A stretch of 64,000 nt of DNA from Castanea sativa (lineage: Eukaryota; Streptophyta; Magnoliopsida; Fagales; Fagaceae), in assembly GCF_040712315.1 (NCBI RefSeq), contig NC_134022.1:8370173-8434172 (forward strand), in the 5' to 3' direction. The notes beneath the pieces were generated by a model. The model was given only the letters and a program-made list of their open reading frames with translations. It was not told where the DNA came from and searched no databases. How positions within the stretch are numbered: position 1 is the stretch's first letter; every line of letters starts with the position of its first letter. The translations under genes were made by a program, and so were the position numbers. Positions 59,454-64,000 of this stretch are shown here, in pieces.

Positions 59454-59575
59454 GTTGAGAAAATTATTTTATTTTATATTTTTTAGAACCCAATTTACTG
59501 CTGCTTGGGTATTTTTGCTTCTTAGGATGCAAAATGGTGAAAAGATTAAAGATTAAAGATTTCATCATTCATTTT

Positions 59576-59642
<67 letters not shown>

Positions 59643-59735
59643 GAGTTTCATTCATTTTCATATTTTGACAGTAAAATTTAGCCAAATGTGTATGGTTTTT
59701 AGACTCCTTAAACACAACAAGATTAACTTACTTAT
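58862..59735. other. LTP 3' region and low-complexity DNA
   Basis: Poly-T at 59425-59453 and a compound microsatellite (CA)n(TA)n(T)n at about 59576-59641. No gene. Confidence 0.55.
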
Positions 59736-59739
59736 TTAG

Positions 59740-60480
59740 CCAAGTGATTAACTTAGGTAAAATATGCAGATCTAGGTTAACACAAATAAATCATATCATT
59801 GTAATAGTGCGGAAAATAAATAACACAACGATATGATAACCCAAGAAAATCAAACTGGTAAAAAACCTGGGGAGGATTTGACCTAGCTATCCTCAAGGTA
59901 AAACAAATCTACTATGAAAGAATTGAAATTTACACAATAGCGACTAAGACTACTAACATCCTATTGCTACCTCGAGTAGGACGCTTATTACCACGACCAT
60001 GTGACAGCTCCGAGTCCACGGACTACTTTTTTCTTGGATTTCTAGCAAGCACAAGCACTCCCGCTTGTATATCTTTAAGCTCTTGAATCTGCAACTGAAG
60101 TGATCACCAAGCTCTTAACATCAATTTAGATCTTGATATCCCTAAATGTATATGAAGGAAAACACCTCTAGATCTCACAAGAGATTCACACACACAGCAT
60201 AAAGAGTCAACTTAAAACGTGGTTAGGGTTTTCCCTTTTATATTTAAGACAAAACATAAACCCTACACGTCAAACAAGCTTGGGCCGAGTTGAAAAATTC
60301 TGCAGAAAAATAATCTGCACGAGTTTCGATCGATCGAGTCTAATTTTCGATCAATCGAGCCAGACAGATTTACACAATAAATCCTACAGAACACTCGATT
60401 CCAACTTTACACTTAAACATACTTTGAGTAAGTCTAAAACAAGACTAAACGTTTTGATCATGGTTTCAAAACAGGGGCAC
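59740..60480 (-). mobile_element. Copia-type LTR remnant, minus orientation
   Basis: Read on the minus strand, a TATA-like ATATAAAAGGG (about 60234-60244) is followed by a leader. A typical U5-like stretch comes next (CCAGGTTTTTTACCAG, TTGGGTTATCATATCGTTGT, ATTTATTTTCCGCACTATTA). Upstream it has GATCGATCGAG repeats (60327-60360). Exact ends and target duplication could not be fixed and no coding region is attached. Confidence 0.5.
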
Positions 60481-60489
60481 GAACCTAAA

Positions 60490-61050
60490 AAATTTCAAAA
60501 TAGGGGCATATTGCCAAATATTTTTAAAAATAGGGGTAAAAGGCTAGAATCCCCCTTTTTATTGTTCTTTAGTGTTAATGTATTGATCCACTCACATAGC
60601 CAACAACCACTCATAAGTCACATTTAGCAAAATAAAAAAACCACTTACAAGCCACAAATTTAGTCAAATAGTCAAAGTACAAAAGACAACTCATAACTCA
60701 ACTTTATATCAAATCAATACAAATTATACAAACACTTACAGCAACACTGCAATAGTAAAGAAACTCAAAACACTAAAACCCATTAACCCCCCATAGGCCC
60801 ACACACACACGGTCAAACTCAAAGGCTCAAAACTCAACTACAAATATTAGAACATTATAACCCCACAGCCCCCACACACACAGTTTAAGATTCAAAACTC
60901 AATAAAAAAAATCAAAAGATAACTCCACACACACCCACAGGGCAAAATTTGGGAAACAGTACAATAAGGGAAAAATTTTAGGACGAGGGCATGCGTTCAA
61001 ACTTAATTTGTTAGTTGGACTCTTTTTGGAAGTTGATTTTACTAAACTCG
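60490..61050. other. Intergenic DNA, no gene seen
   Basis: A/C-rich sequence with ACACAC stretches. Short frames are chance. Confidence 0.4.
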
Positions 61051-61069
61051 ACTTCCTACTAAAAATAGT

Positions 61070-61290
61070 TCTAACGTGGATTAAAAAGAGAGGAAAAAGC
61101 CAAGTAGAAACCACTAAAATCGAGTATCGCATACTCGACTTCCATTAAAAGTCGAGTATATTGTACTTGACTTCTATTGCAGTTAAAAAAGAGGAGAAAG
61201 CAAGTAGAAACCGCTAAAATCAAGTACAGCATACTCGACTTCCATTAAAAGTCGAGTATGCTGTACTCGACTTCCATTGCAGTTAAAATT
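61070..61290. repeat. Tandem units of TCGAGTAT palindromes
   Basis: Two ~100-bp units (about 61085-61187 and 61188-61288). Each has AAGTAGAAACC-CTAAAATC, a palindrome of the form TCGAGTATCGCATACTCGA, the link CTTCCATTAAAAG, a second palindrome, then CTT-ATTGCAGTTAAA. They sit just upstream of the putative leader of the plant mobile domain gene. Confidence 0.8.
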
Positions 61291-61540
61291 TTTTTTTTAT
61301 GTCTTGTAACAACTGCAATCCGAGTATTCTATAATCGATTTGCCTAAGCCTTCACTCTTCTCTCTCTCTACGCCGTTCTTCTCTCTCTCTCTCTCTCCGG
61401 TGTCTCTCTCTTCCTACGCCGTTTTCTCCGTCCATCATCAACCAGCAGGTTCGTTTTCTCTCTCTCTCTCTCTCTAATGTGATCTGTTTCTCTTTATTTA
61501 TTGGCTGAAATGGGTTTTGATTTGGTTTTTGGGTTTAGTT

Positions 61541-63320
61541 TTTATTTGTTCTTGTTATGCCTCTGAATCTTCTAATTATTTCTTTCTCCCTTTTCCACCT
61601 ATATAATCTACCCAAATCATGATTGCTTTTCTATGAGTTTAATAGTACCTTAGTTAATTTGTGTAGATTGCTAATGGTTGACTGAAATATGTTAGGAATG
61701 ATTCAATTTTTGAGATGGTGGACACAGGAAGTTTACAACTTTCTTATGTACTAATGGTTGACTGAAATATGTTAGGAATGATTGTTTTTTTCTTATGTGC
61801 TAACTTTTATTCAATGTTAGGAATGATTCAATTTTTGAGATGGTGGTCAGAGGAAGTTTACAACTTTCTTATGTACTAATGGTTGACTGAAATATGTTAG
61901 GAATGATTGTTTTTTTTTCTTATGTGCTAACTTTTATTCAATGGTGGGCAGAGGAATGATTCAGTTGTTTGTTAACCTTTTTTTTTAATAAGAAAAGGTC
62001 TCAAAACTAGAATAAAATTTTTCTAAGGCAAAAATGTAAAGTCTTTCCGTCAATTTGTGTCAATATGTGTTTGGCAAATTTGGCCAAAGAATGTGCCACA
62101 GAATTTGCTGCCCTCCTAACATAGCTAACAAAAAACTGTCCAAAACCCCTCCCTATACAGCAGATATTTTCTTAGATATTTCCCAACCTGGAGCTGTTAG
62201 TCCTTGAGTCCATAATGGCTTTAATGACATTAACATTATCCCCCTCTAATATGATCTCCATGAAACCTGCTTCCATTGCAAATTGCACAGCCCTTCTACC
62301 AGCCAACACTTCTGCTTCTTTGCTATCCTGCACAATGGATGGAGATGCTTTAATTAAATGAACTTAAAACTTAGATGAATCAATTGATTATAGTAAAATT
62401 AGAGGATTAAAATGAATTTTGGTCAACCTTAAAAGGTTTTAATTTACATTTTTGCCAATTTTTAATTAATAAGATCTAGAAAATGTTACAAAATGAAACA
62501 CACGGTAACAATGCGCATGATAGTCAAATTCAATGTAATCAAATCAAACGCAGTAAATTTTATCAATAATAATAAAAAATAAATCAAATGCAGTAAAGGT
62601 ATCAAAAATAACCCCCCCCCCCAACCAAAAAAAAATCAACAAGCTGTTTATCATGGCATCTTGATTTGGGTTGGACACTTGTACTTGCACATATCAAAAG
62701 CCTTGATATCCCTCTCTCATTCTCTCTCTGTGGCTATCTGGGTATGTAATAGAGCAAGCCCCACTGTATTTATTTGTAGCTTTCTCAAACAAACTAGAAG
62801 TTTTCAGACTTGTCAATTACTCCAAAAAAAAAAAAATCAGAGACATAGATAAACCTCACAAATCAAATCACAAAGTCACAAGACTCACAACAAGAACAGA
62901 GCACCGACTTAAAACTTCGATACATACTTGTTTTTGTTTTATTTGTTCTTGTTATGCCTCTGAATCTTCTAATTATTTCTTTCTCCCTCTTCCACCTATA
63001 TAATCTGCCCAAATCATGATTACTTTTCTATGAGTTTAATAGTATCTTAGTTAATTTGTGTAGATAGTGCTCTTAAATGTTAGTTGTTTCTTATGTACTA
63101 ATGGTTGACTGAATTATGTTAGGACTGATTCAATTTTTGTGTTGGTGGGCAGACGAATGTGGTAGTTCAAGCCAAGTCATTTGTATTGTTTCCCTTGATT
63201 AATATTGTTCTAGTAGAGCATAGCTCCTCTTTATCCATCTTATGCTTGAGCTTGACTTTTTGATCTCCTTTTCTTGTTATGCCTTAAGTCTTCTAATTAT
63301 TTCTTTCTCCCTATTATTTA
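61541..63320 (+). repeat. Repeated segment in the leader intron (three partial copies)
   Basis: TTGTTATGCCTCTGAATCTT and the following ~200 bp at 61549-61740 recur at 62948-63150. A shorter third copy is at 63272-63312. In addition 61690-61816 is tandemly repeated at 61816-61940 (TGTTAGGAATGATTCAATTT, then CTTATGTACTAATGGTTGAC). Confidence 0.85.
62020..62350 (-). pseudogene. LINE RNase H fragment, minus orientation
   Basis: On the minus strand 62345-62190 reads SKEAEVLAGRRAVQFAMEAG then FMEIILEGDNVNVIKAIMDS, and further on RAANSVAHSLAKFAKH (about 62135-62080). These are the C-terminal motifs of plant LINE RNase H, broken by stops. It is inserted in the leader intron of the plant mobile domain gene. 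Confidence 0.7.
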
Positions 63321-64000
63321 TAGCTGATATGACACATAAACTTTTTGCAGCCTGACGTTAGATCCTGGACCCATTGATCGTAGTGTATTGATGGAACAAG
63401 CTAAACATTGATCTGAGTTACTGTGGAACCCTAGGGGACAGGTAATTGCATGAGTTTTCTTGTACTATGCATTCATGTCACAACTCTAATTAGCCATAAA
63501 TACTAAATATTTGCATAAGATTTTCATCTATTGTTATAATATTTGTAGGATCCTCCTGGCACACTGGATTGTCGAAGTCGCCATGAAGAGTTGAGACTTC
63601 GAGATCCTATGGTAGATGATCGTGTCCTTTCCATTGTGAGGTTGCTTAGTCTAGAGGGTTTGCATTTGGTCCCATCCATACAGCTTGACCATGCACTGAT
63701 CACTGCATTTGTAGAGCGATGGCGCCCAGAGACCCATACATTCCACCTACCACATGGTGAGATGACGATCACATTGCAAGATGTGGAAGTTATCATGGGG
63801 TTGCCCATCAAGGGTGAGGCAATGGTTGGGCCTTCTAAAAGAATTTGGGAAGATGTGTGTGCTGAAATGCTTGGAATTCAAATTCCAAATGGCCCTCAAA
63901 CTGTGCTAAAAGGTCAAAGGATTCTAATACCTGCACTTGTTGAAAGAATCAGACAACCACTGCCTCCAAATGCCAATGAGATTCAAGTTCATTAGTATGC

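Larger units (their letters stand above)
61350..63995 (+). pseudogene. Plant mobile domain (MAIN-like) gene, 5' part, two in-frame stops
   Basis: A CT-rich leader (61360-61448) ends CAGCAG before GTTCG. A long intron runs to the acceptor TTTTTGCAG at about 63350. Exon 63351-63441 reads LDPGPIDRSVLMEQAKH, stop, SELLWNPRGQ, then GTAATT. The next exon, from 63550, reads DPPGTLDCRSRHEELRL and continues DDRVLSIVRLLSLEGLHLVP with WRPETHTFHLPHGEMTITLQ. This is the N-terminal half of the plant mobile domain of MAIN/MAIL-like and transposon-encoded proteins. Family members have HRS where the first stop (TGA, 63410-63412) lies. The TAG at 63993-63995 falls where a Q of a VHQYA-type motif is expected. 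Both fit single C-to-T changes. The gene runs past the window. Confidence 0.7.

Overview
The window is nuclear DNA of a flowering plant. It has intron-split genes with GT/AG borders and plant-specific families (CBL, SnRK2, an 8-cysteine lipid-transfer protein, a plant mobile domain protein), a eukaryotic tRNA-Trp, and AT-rich intergenic DNA crowded with transposons. The number of small TIR elements and decayed retroelements suits a woody eudicot; Fagaceae is only a guess from the look of the repeats.

Layout. 1-9.6 kb is intergenic: two copies of a ~1.2 kb TIR element, MITEs, a Copia LTR/PBS remnant, a tandem duplication with AT/GT microsatellites, and a clean solo LTR (6774-7530). 9640-13766 (minus) is an intact eight-exon calcineurin B-like gene of the CBL1/CBL9 type (213 aa), with a 5'UTR intron reaching to about 14600. 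15-24 kb is AT-rich and holds a decayed Copia RNase H region and a tandem duplication whose two copies caught different transposons. 24184-34852 is a complete, GC-richer Ty3/Gypsy element of the Tat type: 733/735 bp LTRs, a 5-bp target duplication, broken gag-pol with two RNase H domains, an array of 17 short hairpins, and an antisense, intron-split extra gene with its own TATA box. 36.1-38.1 kb is a LINE fragment truncated at both ends. 38-46 kb is a transposon cluster (PIF/Harbinger-like, Mutator-like, second solo LTR). 47336-51216 (plus) is an intact nine-exon SnRK2 kinase gene of the SnRK2.7/2.8 type (339 aa) preceded by ABRE-like motifs. A tRNA-Trp gene lies at 52978-53049 (minus). 58228-58861 (plus) is a small secreted DIR1-like lipid-transfer protein gene. 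The right end (about 61.3-64 kb) carries a plant mobile domain (MAIN-like) gene with two in-frame stops.

Function. The CBL (calcium sensor for CIPK kinases) and the SnRK2 (osmotic stress/ABA kinase) both belong to stress signalling and the LTP may act in systemic or lipid signalling, but they are 7-34 kb apart with separate promoters and nothing shows they work as a unit. Most of the rest is transposon history. The most unusual structure is the Tat element: a sense polyprotein and an antisense spliced gene facing each other across a hairpin minisatellite, with LTRs dense in TGACG motifs.
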